NCBI RefSeq assembly: GCF_934371575.1
Contig: NZ_CAKRNY010000035.1
Span: 1 to 39,628 of the forward strand
Source: an uncultured Blautia sp.
Lineage (GTDB): Bacteria; Bacillota; Clostridia; Lachnospirales; Lachnospiraceae
Reading direction: 5' to 3'
Length of the DNA: 39,628 nt
Made by a program: the position numbers and the translations under genes. The notes below the pieces were generated by a model. It had not been told where the DNA came from, did no database searches, and saw only the letters and a program-made list of their open reading frames with translations. The first letter of the stretch is position 1. Every line of letters begins with the position of its first letter. Below are positions 8,369-17,118 of the stretch, piece after piece.

Positions 8369-9967
8369 ATGATTCGGATCACGCAGCTGAAGCTTTCAAT
8401 TAATCATACCCGGGAAGAGTTAAGTAATAAGATTCGTAAGGCATTGCGGCTGAAAAATGAGGGCTTTACTTACGAAATCGTGAAGCAGTCACTGGATTGC
8501 CGCCATAAAGAAGATAAGAAATTTGTATACACAGTTGATGTTTCTTTGCAGGAAAAAGAACTGGAAAGTAAAATGATCCGAAAGGTTCACGATAATAACA
8601 TTACGTTAACTAAAAAGCAAGCTTATAAATTTCCTCTTCCAGGTGATACAGAGCTGAAGAATCCGCCAGTAATTATAGGAAGCGGACCAGCAGGAATCTT
8701 CTGCGCCTGGTATCTGGCAAAAGCCGGCTATCGTCCACTGGTTCTGGAGCGTGGCGAGGAAGCACATGTCCGTCAGAAAACAGTGGAAAATTTCTGGAAA
8801 AACGGTGTTCTTGATCCGGACTCCAATGTGCAGTTTGGGGAAGGCGGTGCAGGTACTTTTTCTGATGGAAAATTAAATACACTGGTGAAGGATCCCTCAG
8901 GAAGAAATTATGAAGTTCTGAAACGCTTTGTACAGGCTGGTGCGCCAGAGGAAATCCTTTATCAGCAGAAACCTCATCTTGGTACGGATGTGCTGGTTGG
9001 AGTTGTGGAAAAGCTCCGCCATGAGATTGAAGAGATGGGCGGCGAGTTCCGCTTCCGAAGCAAGGTAACAGATCTGTTTTTTGAAAATGGTCAGCTAAAG
9101 GAAATCGAAGTGAACGGTGAACAGCGGATCCAGGCTCAGGTATGTGTGCTGGCAGTGGGCCACAGTGCCAGAGATTCTTTTTCCATGTTTGAAAAAAAAG
9201 GAATTTATATGGAACCGAAATCCTTTGCAGTGGGGGTACGTATGGAACATCCCCAGTCCATGATCAATCTGGCCCTTTACGGGGAAGAAGAAAATGAAAG
9301 ACTTGGTGCTGCAGCATATAAGGTTACCCATACCTGCGGAAATGGCCGTGGAGTTTACTCTTTTTGCATGTGCCCGGGAGGCTATGTGGTAAATGCTTCC
9401 TCTGAACCGGAAATGCTCGCTGTAAACGGTATGAGTTATCAGGCCAGAGACAGCCGAAATGCGAACAGCGCACTCATTGTGTCTGTGACACCGGCTGATT
9501 TTCCGGAAGATGGCCCTTTAGGAGGCGTCGCATTTCAGCGAAATCTGGAGCGGGCAGCCTGGAAAGCAGGAAATGGCAGAATTCCGGTACAGTTGTTTGC
9601 AGATTATCAGCTGCATAAGCCAAGTATTTCCATTGGCGAAGTGGAGCCTTGTATGAAAGGAGCTTATGTTCCGGGAGATGTGCGAAATATTTTTCCAAAA
9701 GAAATCGGAGATTCCATTGAAGAAGGCATCCTGGCATTTGGTAAGAAAATTAAAGGCTTTGATCGTCCTGATGCAGTGCTGTCCGGTGTAGAGAGCAGAA
9801 CTTCGTCTCCGGTACGTATTGTTCGGGATAAAGAGTCTCTGGAGGCAAATTATGAGGGAATTTATCCCTGCGGTGAAGGTGCCGGTTATGCTGGCGGTAT
9901 CACTTCTGCCGCTATGGATGGCATAAAAGTAGCGGAGGCTATTTCTAAAAAGTTCAGAAATTTTTAG
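8369..9967 (+). CDS. FAD-dependent dehydrogenase (COG2509-type NAD(P)/FAD oxidoreductase)
   Basis: A 532-residue flavoprotein. About the first 90 residues form a small alpha/beta domain, and the Rossmann FAD motif GSGPAG lies at 104-109. The QFGEGGAGTFSDGKLNT block and the C-terminal GEGAGYAGGITSAAMDG are characteristic of the COG2509 group. Cellular substrate unknown. The start at ATG 8369 is chosen for its AAGGAG six bases upstream; an upstream in-frame extension to 8300 would run inside the preceding gene and lacks a ribosome site. It is the last gene before a strong terminator. Confidence 0.92.
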   Translation: MIRITQLKLSINHTREELSNKIRKALRLKNEGFTYEIVKQSLDCRHKEDKKFVYTVDVSLQEKELESKMIRKVHDNNITLTKKQAYKFPLPGDTELKNPPVIIGSGPAGIFCAWYLAKAGYRPLVLERGEEAHVRQKTVENFWKNGVLDPDSNVQFGEGGAGTFSDGKLNTLVKDPSGRNYEVLKRFVQAGAPEEILYQQKPHLGTDVLVGVVEKLRHEIEEMGGEFRFRSKVTDLFFENGQLKEIEVNGEQRIQAQVCVLAVGHSARDSFSMFEKKGIYMEPKSFAVGVRMEHPQSMINLALYGEEENERLGAAAYKVTHTCGNGRGVYSFCMCPGGYVVNASSEPEMLAVNGMSYQARDSRNANSALIVSVTPADFPEDGPLGGVAFQRNLERAAWKAGNGRIPVQLFADYQLHKPSISIGEVEPCMKGAYVPGDVRNIFPKEIGDSIEEGILAFGKKIKGFDRPDAVLSGVESRTSSPVRIVRDKESLEANYEGIYPCGEGAGYAGGITSAAMDGIKVAEAISKKFRNF

Positions 9968-9994
9968 GAGAGAGTGTACATCTCTCCTTTTTTA
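9966..9994 (+). terminator. Rho-independent terminator after the flavoprotein pair
   Basis: Perfect 8-bp stem AGGAGAGA (9966-9973) / TCTCTCCT (9981-9988) with a 7-nt loop and a T run to 9993. It starts inside the stop codon of the preceding gene, so translation could affect how it folds. Confidence 0.88.
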
Positions 9995-10003
9995 TGCTAA
10001 AAT
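9975..10003 (+). promoter_or_regulatory. candidate promoter for radC and the mre operon
   Basis: An extended -10 element TGC-TAAAAT (9995-10003) lies 17 nt downstream of TGTACA (9975-9980), a 4/6 match to the -35 consensus. The -35 falls in the loop of the upstream terminator hairpin. By sequence pattern only. Confidence 0.45.
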
Positions 10004-10008
10004 GAGTC

Positions 10009-10066
10009 TGCATTGCGAAGTACAATGCAAGATGAAATTACCTGTCAGCCCTGGAGAACTGCAGGT
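10009..10066 (+). promoter_or_regulatory. two hairpins in the radC leader
   Basis: TGCATTG (10009-10015) and CAATGCA (10023-10029) form a perfect 7-bp stem with a 7-nt loop. ACCTGTCAG (10040-10048) pairs with CTGCAGGT (10059-10066) with one bulged T. The only well-spaced ribosome site for radC (AGGTG before ATG 10075) is inside the 3' arm of the second hairpin, so folding could limit translation. Confidence 0.45.
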
Positions 10067-10074
10067 GAAATAAT

Positions 10075-10785
10075 ATGAATGAAATGAAACAGACTATCAG
10101 AGAACTGCCAGAGTCTTCACGTCCTTACGAGAAATGTCTGAAGTGGGGACCATCAGTGCTCAGTGACAGTGAGCTTCTGGCTGTGATCCTGAGAAGCGGT
10201 GTACCGGGAACCAATTCCCTTGCACTTGCCAATCAAATCTTAAGTCTTACGAAAGATACCTCATATCCGGGACTTCTGGGACTTTTACACATGTCTCTTC
10301 CGGATTTGATGAAGGTGAACGGAATCGGGAAAGTCAAGGCCGTCCAGCTGAAATGTATCGGGGAACTTTCCAAGCGGATGGCATCTGCAGCAGCCAGACC
10401 AAGACTTTCTTTTAACGATCCCATTACGATAGCGAAATACTATATGGAACATCTCCGGCATGAGGAGCAGGAGGTGCTGATTGTAATGCTGCTGGATGGA
10501 AGAAATCATCTTCTTGGAGAACAGACAATTTCCAGAGGCACTGTGAATGCTACACTGATCACACCAAGAGAGATTTTTGTGGAAGCGCTTAAATATCATG
10601 CTGTAAGTCTGATCCTGGTCCACAATCATCCAAGCGGTGATCCGACGCCAAGTGATTGTGACAGAGAAGTTACAGAGCGCGTTTACACATCCGGGGAGCT
10701 TCTGGGGATAAGGCTTCTGGACCATATTATAATAGGTGATCAGAAATACGTAAGCTTCAGGGAACAGGGGATACTTGCGTATTGA
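10075..10785 (+). CDS. radC: RadC family JAMM/MPN-domain protein
   Basis: A member of the RadC/UPF0758 family, historically called a DNA repair protein although a repair role is not established. The N-terminal part includes a helix-hairpin-helix-like stretch (NGIGKVKAVQLK). The C-terminal JAMM metalloprotease-like motif is intact: H183, H185 and D196 in HNHPSGDPTPSDCD. At 236 residues it has family length. It heads the mreBCD cluster, a recurrent order in Firmicutes, and lies 47 bp before mreB with no terminator between, so it is probably co-transcribed with the cell-shape genes. Confidence 0.94.
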   Translation: MNEMKQTIRELPESSRPYEKCLKWGPSVLSDSELLAVILRSGVPGTNSLALANQILSLTKDTSYPGLLGLLHMSLPDLMKVNGIGKVKAVQLKCIGELSKRMASAAARPRLSFNDPITIAKYYMEHLRHEEQEVLIVMLLDGRNHLLGEQTISRGTVNATLITPREIFVEALKYHAVSLILVHNHPSGDPTPSDCDREVTERVYTSGELLGIRLLDHIIIGDQKYVSFREQGILAY

Positions 10786-10832
10786 TTCTCTGAAACAGCC
10801 GTTATGCAGGAAAATGATGAAGGGACAGATAT

Positions 10833-11846
10833 ATGCTGTTTGAAAAAACATATGGAATAGATCTTGGAAGCAGTTCCGTCAAGGTCTATTCCATGATTCG
10901 AAATAAAAGTTACATTGAGAAAAACATGATTGCGGCCAAGGGTCGCAAAATCATAGCCGTGGGCAACGAAGCGTATGAAATGTTTGAAAAAGCACCATCT
11001 GACATTTCCGTAAGTTCGCCGATGGCTTTTGGTATGATAGCCAATCTGGAACTGCAGGAAATTGTACTTTACAGTATGATGAGAAAAATTGATAAGATTT
11101 TGGGAATAGGTTCTGTTATGTACTTTGCAGTCCCCCTTGATATGACAGCTATTGAAAAAAGAGCTTATTATCAGGTCGCTAACGGTCACTGGCTTCGCAA
11201 AAACCGTGTTTATATGGTTGAGGCGCCTATTGCAGATGCGATAGCCATGGGTGTGGATCTGGAGAATAATGTGGGCTGTATGGTGGTAAATATCGGAGCA
11301 CAGAGCACGAATTTTTCCATTATTACAGGTGGACGTATTATTATCAGTAAGAAAATACCTATTGGAGGACGGCAGATGAATGAGGCTGTGTGCAGTGAGG
11401 TGCGTAAGCGCTATAATCTGCAGATCGGTACCCGTACCGGTAAACGGCTGAAGCTGGTAATGGGCCGTCTTGCAGATCAGCATAAACAGGCGCGCAAGGT
11501 TGTGGGGATTGACAGTGTTTCCGGGCTACCACGTGAAGAAGTTATTTCTGCCTATGTGGTGAATGCAGGTATTATGAACTGCGTCAATGAGATCGGCGCC
11601 CAGATGAAAGTTTTTCTGGAGCGTATCCCACCGCAGATTTCCTATCATATCGCAAAAGAAGGAATTTATCTCACCGGTGGAAGTACCAGAATTTCTCATA
11701 TAGATACATATCTGGCAAGTTATACAGGTTATTCCTTTAATCTGTCAGACCTTTATGAGACTTCCGCTGTGAAAGGACTCGAGGAGATCATTCACAACAA
11801 AGATCTTCGCAAATGGGCGCAGCCCATTAAACAAAGAAAATTATAA
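10833..11846 (+). CDS. mreB: divergent MreB-like rod-shape actin homologue
   Basis: An actin-fold protein at the mreB position, directly before mreC and mreD. The first phosphate loop GIDLGSSSVKVY (8-19) and the adenosine motif YLTGGSTRISHID are recognisable. The second phosphate loop reads MVVNIGAQSTNFSII: N153 replaces the Asp of the usual VVDIGGGTT and the Gly triplet is lost. The usual IEEPMAAAIG is VEAPIADAIA (E130, A131). Nucleotide hydrolysis may therefore differ from standard MreB. Length, 337 residues, is normal. The ribosome site AAGGGA has 7-nt spacing. It is expected to form membrane-bound filaments guiding the elongation synthases. Confidence 0.85.
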   Translation: MLFEKTYGIDLGSSSVKVYSMIRNKSYIEKNMIAAKGRKIIAVGNEAYEMFEKAPSDISVSSPMAFGMIANLELQEIVLYSMMRKIDKILGIGSVMYFAVPLDMTAIEKRAYYQVANGHWLRKNRVYMVEAPIADAIAMGVDLENNVGCMVVNIGAQSTNFSIITGGRIIISKKIPIGGRQMNEAVCSEVRKRYNLQIGTRTGKRLKLVMGRLADQHKQARKVVGIDSVSGLPREEVISAYVVNAGIMNCVNEIGAQMKVFLERIPPQISYHIAKEGIYLTGGSTRISHIDTYLASYTGYSFNLSDLYETSAVKGLEEIIHNKDLRKWAQPIKQRKL

Positions 11847-11867
11847 ATTTTTTAGGGGTGCCATTCC

Positions 11868-12761
11868 ATGAAAAACCTTAAGAAAAAATTTCGGTTTCGA
11901 ATAAATCTGAAAAGTAAACATTTGCTGGCAATTATGACGCTTTTCTGCATGAGTTGTATTGTAGCTACTTTTGCATCAGGCGTTTCTACGGCTCCTTTGC
12001 AGGAGATGGCGGGAATTGTCATAGTTCCGTTCGAAAAAAGTATTGAGAAGATCGGTTCCATGGTTCATTCTGTAAGGGACAGCTTCAAGGATAAGCAGGA
12101 TCTGCTTTTTGAAAATGAAGAGCTGAAGGCAGAAATTGACAGTCTGACCACACAGAATAATAAGCTGATTCAGGATCAGGGAGAATATCAGCGGTTAAAG
12201 GAGCTTTATAATCTGGATCAGACCTATGAGGACTATCCCAAGGTTGCTGCGACGATCATTTCCAAGGACCCGGGAAACTGGTATGATACTTTTATGATCA
12301 ATAAAGGCTCTGATGACGGCATTCGGGTGGATAATAATGTAATTGCAGGAAAAGGACTGGTTGGAATTGTGACAGAGGTTGGTTCTTCCTGGGCGACAGT
12401 CCGTTCTATTATTGATGACAGCAGCAGTGTCAGTGCCATGACAGTGAGTACCTCTGACAATTGTATCGTGACAGGAGACCTGGAACTGATAGACGAAGGA
12501 AAGCTTCGGTTTGAGCAGCTTTATGATCAGGAAAATAAAGTAACTGTAGGAGAACGAATTGTTACTTCCAATATCAGTGAGAAGTTTGTAGAAGGTCTTT
12601 TTATCGGCTATGTCAGTGAAGTACAGGTAGACAGTAATAACCTGACGAAGACTGGTACAATCGTCACACCTGTGGATTTTCTCCATCTGAAAGATGTGTT
12701 TGTCATTACTGTTAATAAGCAGGATACAGTAGAAGGAACGGAGGGTGCGGATGAAGAGTAA
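11868..12761 (+). CDS. mreC: rod shape-determining protein MreC
   Basis: MreC is the extracytoplasmic scaffold of the elongation machinery, linking MreB and MreD to PBP2. The sequence shows a basic N terminus, one membrane span (about residues 18-38), a coiled coil (about 62-110, rich in E/K/L heptads), then a beta-rich domain with the typical ISKDPGNWYDTFMINKGSDDGI block. The end is acidic. At 297 residues it fits the family. It begins 21 bp after mreB, and its last 11 bases overlap the chosen mreD start, a tight operon arrangement. Confidence 0.95.
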   Translation: MKNLKKKFRFRINLKSKHLLAIMTLFCMSCIVATFASGVSTAPLQEMAGIVIVPFEKSIEKIGSMVHSVRDSFKDKQDLLFENEELKAEIDSLTTQNNKLIQDQGEYQRLKELYNLDQTYEDYPKVAATIISKDPGNWYDTFMINKGSDDGIRVDNNVIAGKGLVGIVTEVGSSWATVRSIIDDSSSVSAMTVSTSDNCIVTGDLELIDEGKLRFEQLYDQENKVTVGERIVTSNISEKFVEGLFIGYVSEVQVDSNNLTKTGTIVTPVDFLHLKDVFVITVNKQDTVEGTEGADEE

Positions 12762-13278
12762 ATTCGTATTTTTTCTTACCGTTGTAGCCTGTTTCCTTTT
12801 GCAGTGCACAGTGATGAACCTGATTTCCATTGGCTCTGTAACTCCCAATCTTATGCTGGTTCTGTGCGTTTCCATGGGACTTATGAGGGGGAGAAAAAGC
12901 GGTCTTTGGACAGGGTTTTTCTCTGGCCTTTTAGTGGATCTGTTTTTTGGATCTGTTTTTGGGTTCTATGCTTTGATCTATATGTATATTGGCTATTTGA
13001 GCGGATATGCACACAGAATTTATTATGATGATAATGTGAAGGTTCCCATGTTTCTTGCTGCGCTCGCAGATCTTTTATATAATCTGTCTGTTTATGGATT
13101 GCAGTTTCTTTTAAGAGGAAGACTTGGGATTCAGGTTTACCTTTACAGGATCATCATACCGGAAATATTTTATACGGTATTTCTTACCTTGATTGTATAC
13201 CGGATTTTCCGCCACATTAACTATCGTTACATGAACATAACAAGGAAAGAAAGTGAGTCAATTTGGGTACTAAAATAA
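12751..13278 (+). CDS. mreD: rod shape-determining protein MreD
   Basis: A small integral membrane protein of about 175 residues with five or six hydrophobic spans and the LMRGRKSGLWTGFFSGLLVDL block typical of MreD. It works with MreC and the SEDS/PBP2 pair in lateral wall synthesis. ATG 12751 is chosen because GAGG sits six bases upstream; a GTG at 12745 would add only two residues and lies on top of that ribosome site. It overlaps the end of mreC by 11 bp and the start of the PBP2 gene by 16 bp. Confidence 0.92.
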   Translation: MKSKFVFFLTVVACFLLQCTVMNLISIGSVTPNLMLVLCVSMGLMRGRKSGLWTGFFSGLLVDLFFGSVFGFYALIYMYIGYLSGYAHRIYYDDNVKVPMFLAALADLLYNLSVYGLQFLLRGRLGIQVYLYRIIIPEIFYTVFLTLIVYRIFRHINYRYMNITRKESESIWVLK

Positions 13279-16160
13279 AGCGAATTTTCAAGAAAATCAG
13301 TTTAAAACGAACATCTGTCCTTATTCTGGCATTTATCCTGATGTCGGTTATTCTGGTCCGCAGACTGTTTGACCTGCAGATTATTCAGGGACAGGATTAT
13401 ATCAGCAAGTTTCAGGCAAGGACAACCAAAGAGCGAGTGATTAAGAGTACACGTGGAAATATTCTGGATCGGAATGGAGACATACTGGCATCTAATGTGC
13501 TGTCGTACTCCCTGACGCTGGAGGATAACGGAACATACACTTCTACGAGAGAAAAAAATCTGACCTTAAATGGCGTGGCATATCAGGTACTGCAGATCCT
13601 GCACAATAATGGAGATGATATTACACATTCTTTTCATATTGTAGTTGATGATAATGGCGAGTATGTATTTGATGTTGCAGAGGGCTTTACCCTGAATCGT
13701 TTTCGTGCGGATATCTACGGGGAGGCACTGATTGATAATCTGAAAGATGAGCAGAAAAATGCAACTGCTGTTCAGATGATGGATTTTCTTACCGGTTCAG
13801 AGAAATTCTCCATTGTTCTCAAGGGAGAGAATGCGTATACAGAAGAGGAACTGACTTCCCATGGTCTGCCGCTTAACCTTACCAAGCAGGAGATGCTGGA
13901 TATTGCTACGATCCGTTATGAACTGAATACAAACAGTTTCAAAAAATACATGCAGGTTACGATTGCATCAAATGTAAGTGAAAAATCGGTTGCAGCGATC
14001 ATGGAGAATAAAACATCACTTCAGGGAATTGATGTTGTGGAGGATTCTATCCGTCAGTACATTGATGATGAAAGTATGGCACCGATTCTGGGCTATACAG
14101 GTAAAGCGTCCTCAGAAGAACTGACAGAGCTGCGCAAGCAGAATCCGGATTATTCCAATGATGCAGTTGTTGGTAAAGCAGGAATCGAGCAGTATATGGA
14201 GCTTACACTCCAGGGAACAGATGGCAAGGAAACGGTTTCCGTAGATAATCTTGGAAAAGTACTGAAAATTGATGAAGATACCAAGGTGGATCCCGTTGCC
14301 GGAGATGACGTACAGATCACCATTGATACAGACTGGCAGTCTGCAATCTATCAGATCCTGAAGCAGCGTGTTGCAGGTGTACTTCTGACGAAGATCGATG
14401 CTGTGAAGACCTTTGACTATTCCAGTGTTACAGATGCCAGCCAGATTCGTATTCCAATTTATGATGTATACAATGCGTTGATCTCCAACAGCGTAATCGA
14501 TATTAATAAATTCAGCAATGAAGATGCTTCTGATGTAGAAAAAAATTTATATGCCAAATTTCAGCAAAAGCAGCAAAGCGTTTTTGATACAATAAGCCAG
14601 AAGCTGAATGGTTCCAATCCACCTGCGTATAAAGATGAAACTGAAGAAACCCAGGAGTATCTTTCCTATATCTGCAATAATCTTCTCAGGGACACTCTTG
14701 GAATTATTTCAAGGGATGCCATAGATACTTCCGATGCGACTTATAAGGCATGGACTACAGACGAAAGTATCAGCCTGAAAGACTATCTGACTTATGCCAC
14801 AAGTCAGGGGTGGATTGATATCAGCAGCTTTTCACCGGAAGGGGAGTATCTGGACTCAGAAGAAATCTATCAGGCATTGACAGCGTATATTATTGATTAC
14901 CTTAGTACGGATACCGGATTTTCCAAGCTTTTGTATAAGTATATGCTTCTTGAAGATACGATTTCCGGTCAGGAAGTTTGTCTTGTGCTTTATGAACAGG
15001 GAATTCTGGATAAGGATGATGGCGCTTATGAGAGCTTGGCTTCGGGAGCCATTGGTGCATACGATTTTATGATCAACAAGATTTACACGCTGGAAATAGA
15101 GCCTGCACAGCTGGCGTTGATGCCATGTTCAGCGTCTGCAGTGGTCGTAGATGTTAAGAACGGTGATGTGGTAGCTCTTGTTTCTTATCCGGGATATGAC
15201 AATAACCGTTTGACTAATGATATGGATACAGCGTATTATGCGAAGCTGGCACTTGATCAGTCAAGTCCGTTCTTTAATAAGGCAACCCAGCAGACCACAG
15301 CGCCAGGTTCCACTCTGAAGCTCCTTTCCACCATTGCTGGTATGGAAGAGGGAATTATTGACGAGGGTACTTATATTGAATGTACCGGAACTTTTGATTA
15401 TGTGGATCCTCCAATTAACTGTTGGGACAAGAACGGTCATGGAGCACTTGATATCCGAACTGCAATTGAACAGTCCTGTAACTATTTCTTTAATATGATT
15501 GGTTTCCAGCTTGGAAAAGTCGGGGATAATGAGTTTTCTGAGGTTCAGAGTTTAAGCAAGCTTCAGGAGTATGCTTCTCTGATCGGGCTGGATAAAAAAA
15601 CAGGAATTGAACTTTCTGAGGCTTCTCCAAAGGTGTCAGATGCCAAGGCAGTTCCGTCCTATATGGGACAGGGAAATAACCTGTTTACAACAACTCAGCT
15701 GGCTCGCTATGCCACTGTTATGGCAACGTCCGGTAATGTATTCAAGCTGACGCTTTTGGATAAGGTGAGCAGTCCAAAGGGAGAGGTGATCGAAGAGTAT
15801 GAGCCGGAGCTTGAGGATGTTGTAAATATTTCTTCTAATATCTGGGACGTGATTCATGATGGTATGCGTCGTGTAATTCAGACTCATTCACAGTTTGATG
15901 GCCTTGGCGTGGAGGTTGCAGGTAAAACCGGTACAGCCGAGCTGGATCTCCGTCATCCGAACCATGGTCTTTTTGTTGGTTATGCGCCAGCATCCGATCC
16001 GGAGTATGCGGTTGCAATCCGTATTGCAAATGGTTACAGCTCCGGTAATGCATGTCTGATTGCTAATGATATGTTTAAATATATGTACAATCTTGCAGAT
16101 AAAGATTCTATTCTCACAGGTGTTGCGTCTACCGATACCAGTGATACATCGAATGACTAA
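13263..16160 (+). CDS. mrdA: class B penicillin-binding protein 2 (elongation transpeptidase) with large insertion
   Basis: A monofunctional transpeptidase that cross-links new lateral wall peptidoglycan as partner of RodA. It has an N-terminal membrane span (about 18-38), a dimerisation domain with RGNILDRNGDILA, and a transpeptidase domain with SxxK (S683-K686), SxN (S738-N740) and KTG (888-890), so it should be active. At 965 residues it is roughly 250 longer than usual. The extra sequence (about 380-622) sits between the helix after TIDTDWQ (near 354) and the strand VVVDVKNGDVVALVSYP (near 627), which are normally almost contiguous. The start is TTG with AAGTGAG upstream, inside the end of mreD. 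Confidence 0.93.
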   Translation: MGTKIKRIFKKISLKRTSVLILAFILMSVILVRRLFDLQIIQGQDYISKFQARTTKERVIKSTRGNILDRNGDILASNVLSYSLTLEDNGTYTSTREKNLTLNGVAYQVLQILHNNGDDITHSFHIVVDDNGEYVFDVAEGFTLNRFRADIYGEALIDNLKDEQKNATAVQMMDFLTGSEKFSIVLKGENAYTEEELTSHGLPLNLTKQEMLDIATIRYELNTNSFKKYMQVTIASNVSEKSVAAIMENKTSLQGIDVVEDSIRQYIDDESMAPILGYTGKASSEELTELRKQNPDYSNDAVVGKAGIEQYMELTLQGTDGKETVSVDNLGKVLKIDEDTKVDPVAGDDVQITIDTDWQSAIYQILKQRVAGVLLTKIDAVKTFDYSSVTDASQIRIPIYDVYNALISNSVIDINKFSNEDASDVEKNLYAKFQQKQQSVFDTISQKLNGSNPPAYKDETEETQEYLSYICNNLLRDTLGIISRDAIDTSDATYKAWTTDESISLKDYLTYATSQGWIDISSFSPEGEYLDSEEIYQALTAYIIDYLSTDTGFSKLLYKYMLLEDTISGQEVCLVLYEQGILDKDDGAYESLASGAIGAYDFMINKIYTLEIEPAQLALMPCSASAVVVDVKNGDVVALVSYPGYDNNRLTNDMDTAYYAKLALDQSSPFFNKATQQTTAPGSTLKLLSTIAGMEEGIIDEGTYIECTGTFDYVDPPINCWDKNGHGALDIRTAIEQSCNYFFNMIGFQLGKVGDNEFSEVQSLSKLQEYASLIGLDKKTGIELSEASPKVSDAKAVPSYMGQGNNLFTTTQLARYATVMATSGNVFKLTLLDKVSSPKGEVIEEYEPELEDVVNISSNIWDVIHDGMRRVIQTHSQFDGLGVEVAGKTGTAELDLRHPNHGLFVGYAPASDPEYAVAIRIANGYSSGNACLIANDMFKYMYNLADKDSILTGVASTDTSDTSND

Positions 16161-16169
16161 GAACTATTT

Positions 16170-16198
16170 ATGCCTGCCGGGAGTGTTCCGGCAGGCAT
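16170..16198 (+). terminator. strong hairpin between pbp2 and minD, no U tract
   Basis: Perfect 11-bp GC-rich stem ATGCCTGCCGG (16170-16180) / CCGGCAGGCAT (16188-16198) with a 7-nt loop. No T run follows on either strand, so it may be an mRNA-stability or processing hairpin rather than an intrinsic terminator. Confidence 0.5.
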
Positions 16199-16255
16199 AT
16201 CCATAAGAGAAATACCAGAAGTCTGGAACATTTTGTTTAGGAGGAATCAGAAGAA

Positions 16256-17038
16256 ATGGGTGAAGTCATTGTCATTACATCCGGAAAAGGTGGTGTGGGA
16301 AAAACCACTACCGTTGCCAATATAGGAACCGGACTGGCTATGATGGGTAAGAAAACAGTTGTTGTGGATACAGATATCGGTCTTCGTAATCTGGACGTCG
16401 TACTTGGTCTGGAGAACCGGATCGTATATAATCTGGTAGACGTTGTAAATGGCAGCTGCCGTATGAAACAGGCGCTGATCAGGGATAAACGCCATCCTGA
16501 ACTGTATTTGCTGCCCTCAGCACAGACAAAAGATAAAACAGCAGTATCACCGGAACAGATGATCAAGCTGACAGATGACCTTCGGGAGGAATTTGATTAT
16601 ATTCTGCTGGATTGTCCGGCAGGAATCGAGCAGGGCTTTAAGAACGCTATTGCAGGTGCGGATAAAGCTCTTGTAGTGACGACTCCTGAAGTATCTGCAA
16701 TCCGTGATGCAGATCGTATTATCGGACTTCTGGAGGCAAATAATCTTCGTGATATTCATCTGATCATTAACAGACTGCGTCCGGATATGATTGCCAGAGG
16801 TGATATGATGTCGGTTGATGATGTGACAGAAATTCTGGCAGTTGATCTGATCGGAACTCTTCTGGATGATGAACAGATCGTGGTTGCCACTAATCAGGGG
16901 GAACCTCTTTCCGGAAAGAATTCCCAGGCGGAGGAAGAATATCGTAATATCTGTAAAAGACTTATGGGCGAGGAAGTTCCGTTTGCAGAGATGAAGCAGA
17001 AAAAAAGTGTGTTTTCCAGATTTTTCAAAAAACATTAA
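16256..17038 (+). CDS. minD: septum site-determining ATPase MinD
   Basis: MinD is a membrane-cycling ParA-type ATPase that places the division site. The deviant Walker A GKGGVGKTT lies at 10-18, with DTDIGLRNLD and LLDCPAGIEQGF following. The C-terminal VFSRFFKKH is a short amphipathic membrane-targeting helix. At 260 residues it is of normal length. AGGAGG lies 10 nt before the ATG. minC, which commonly precedes minD, is missing: only 95 bp separate it from the PBP2 gene. minE follows 80 bp downstream. Confidence 0.97.
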   Translation: MGEVIVITSGKGGVGKTTTVANIGTGLAMMGKKTVVVDTDIGLRNLDVVLGLENRIVYNLVDVVNGSCRMKQALIRDKRHPELYLLPSAQTKDKTAVSPEQMIKLTDDLREEFDYILLDCPAGIEQGFKNAIAGADKALVVTTPEVSAIRDADRIIGLLEANNLRDIHLIINRLRPDMIARGDMMSVDDVTEILAVDLIGTLLDDEQIVVATNQGEPLSGKNSQAEEEYRNICKRLMGEEVPFAEMKQKKSVFSRFFKKH

Positions 17039-17118
17039 GCCCGGTGAAATTTTGCATAAGCGTGTAGTTGTCAATAAAAGTATTATGTAAACATATAATC
17101 AAAAATGGAGGGATTTGC

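Noticed and set aside
16226..16240. SOS box upstream of minD (GAAC-ATTTT-GTTT)
   Set aside because: The half sites are five bases apart instead of four, and there is no promoter next to it.
17067..17098. Internal promoter before minE (TTGTCA ... TATAAT)
   Set aside because: The two boxes are about 20 nt apart, outside the usual 16-18 range; not strong enough to list.
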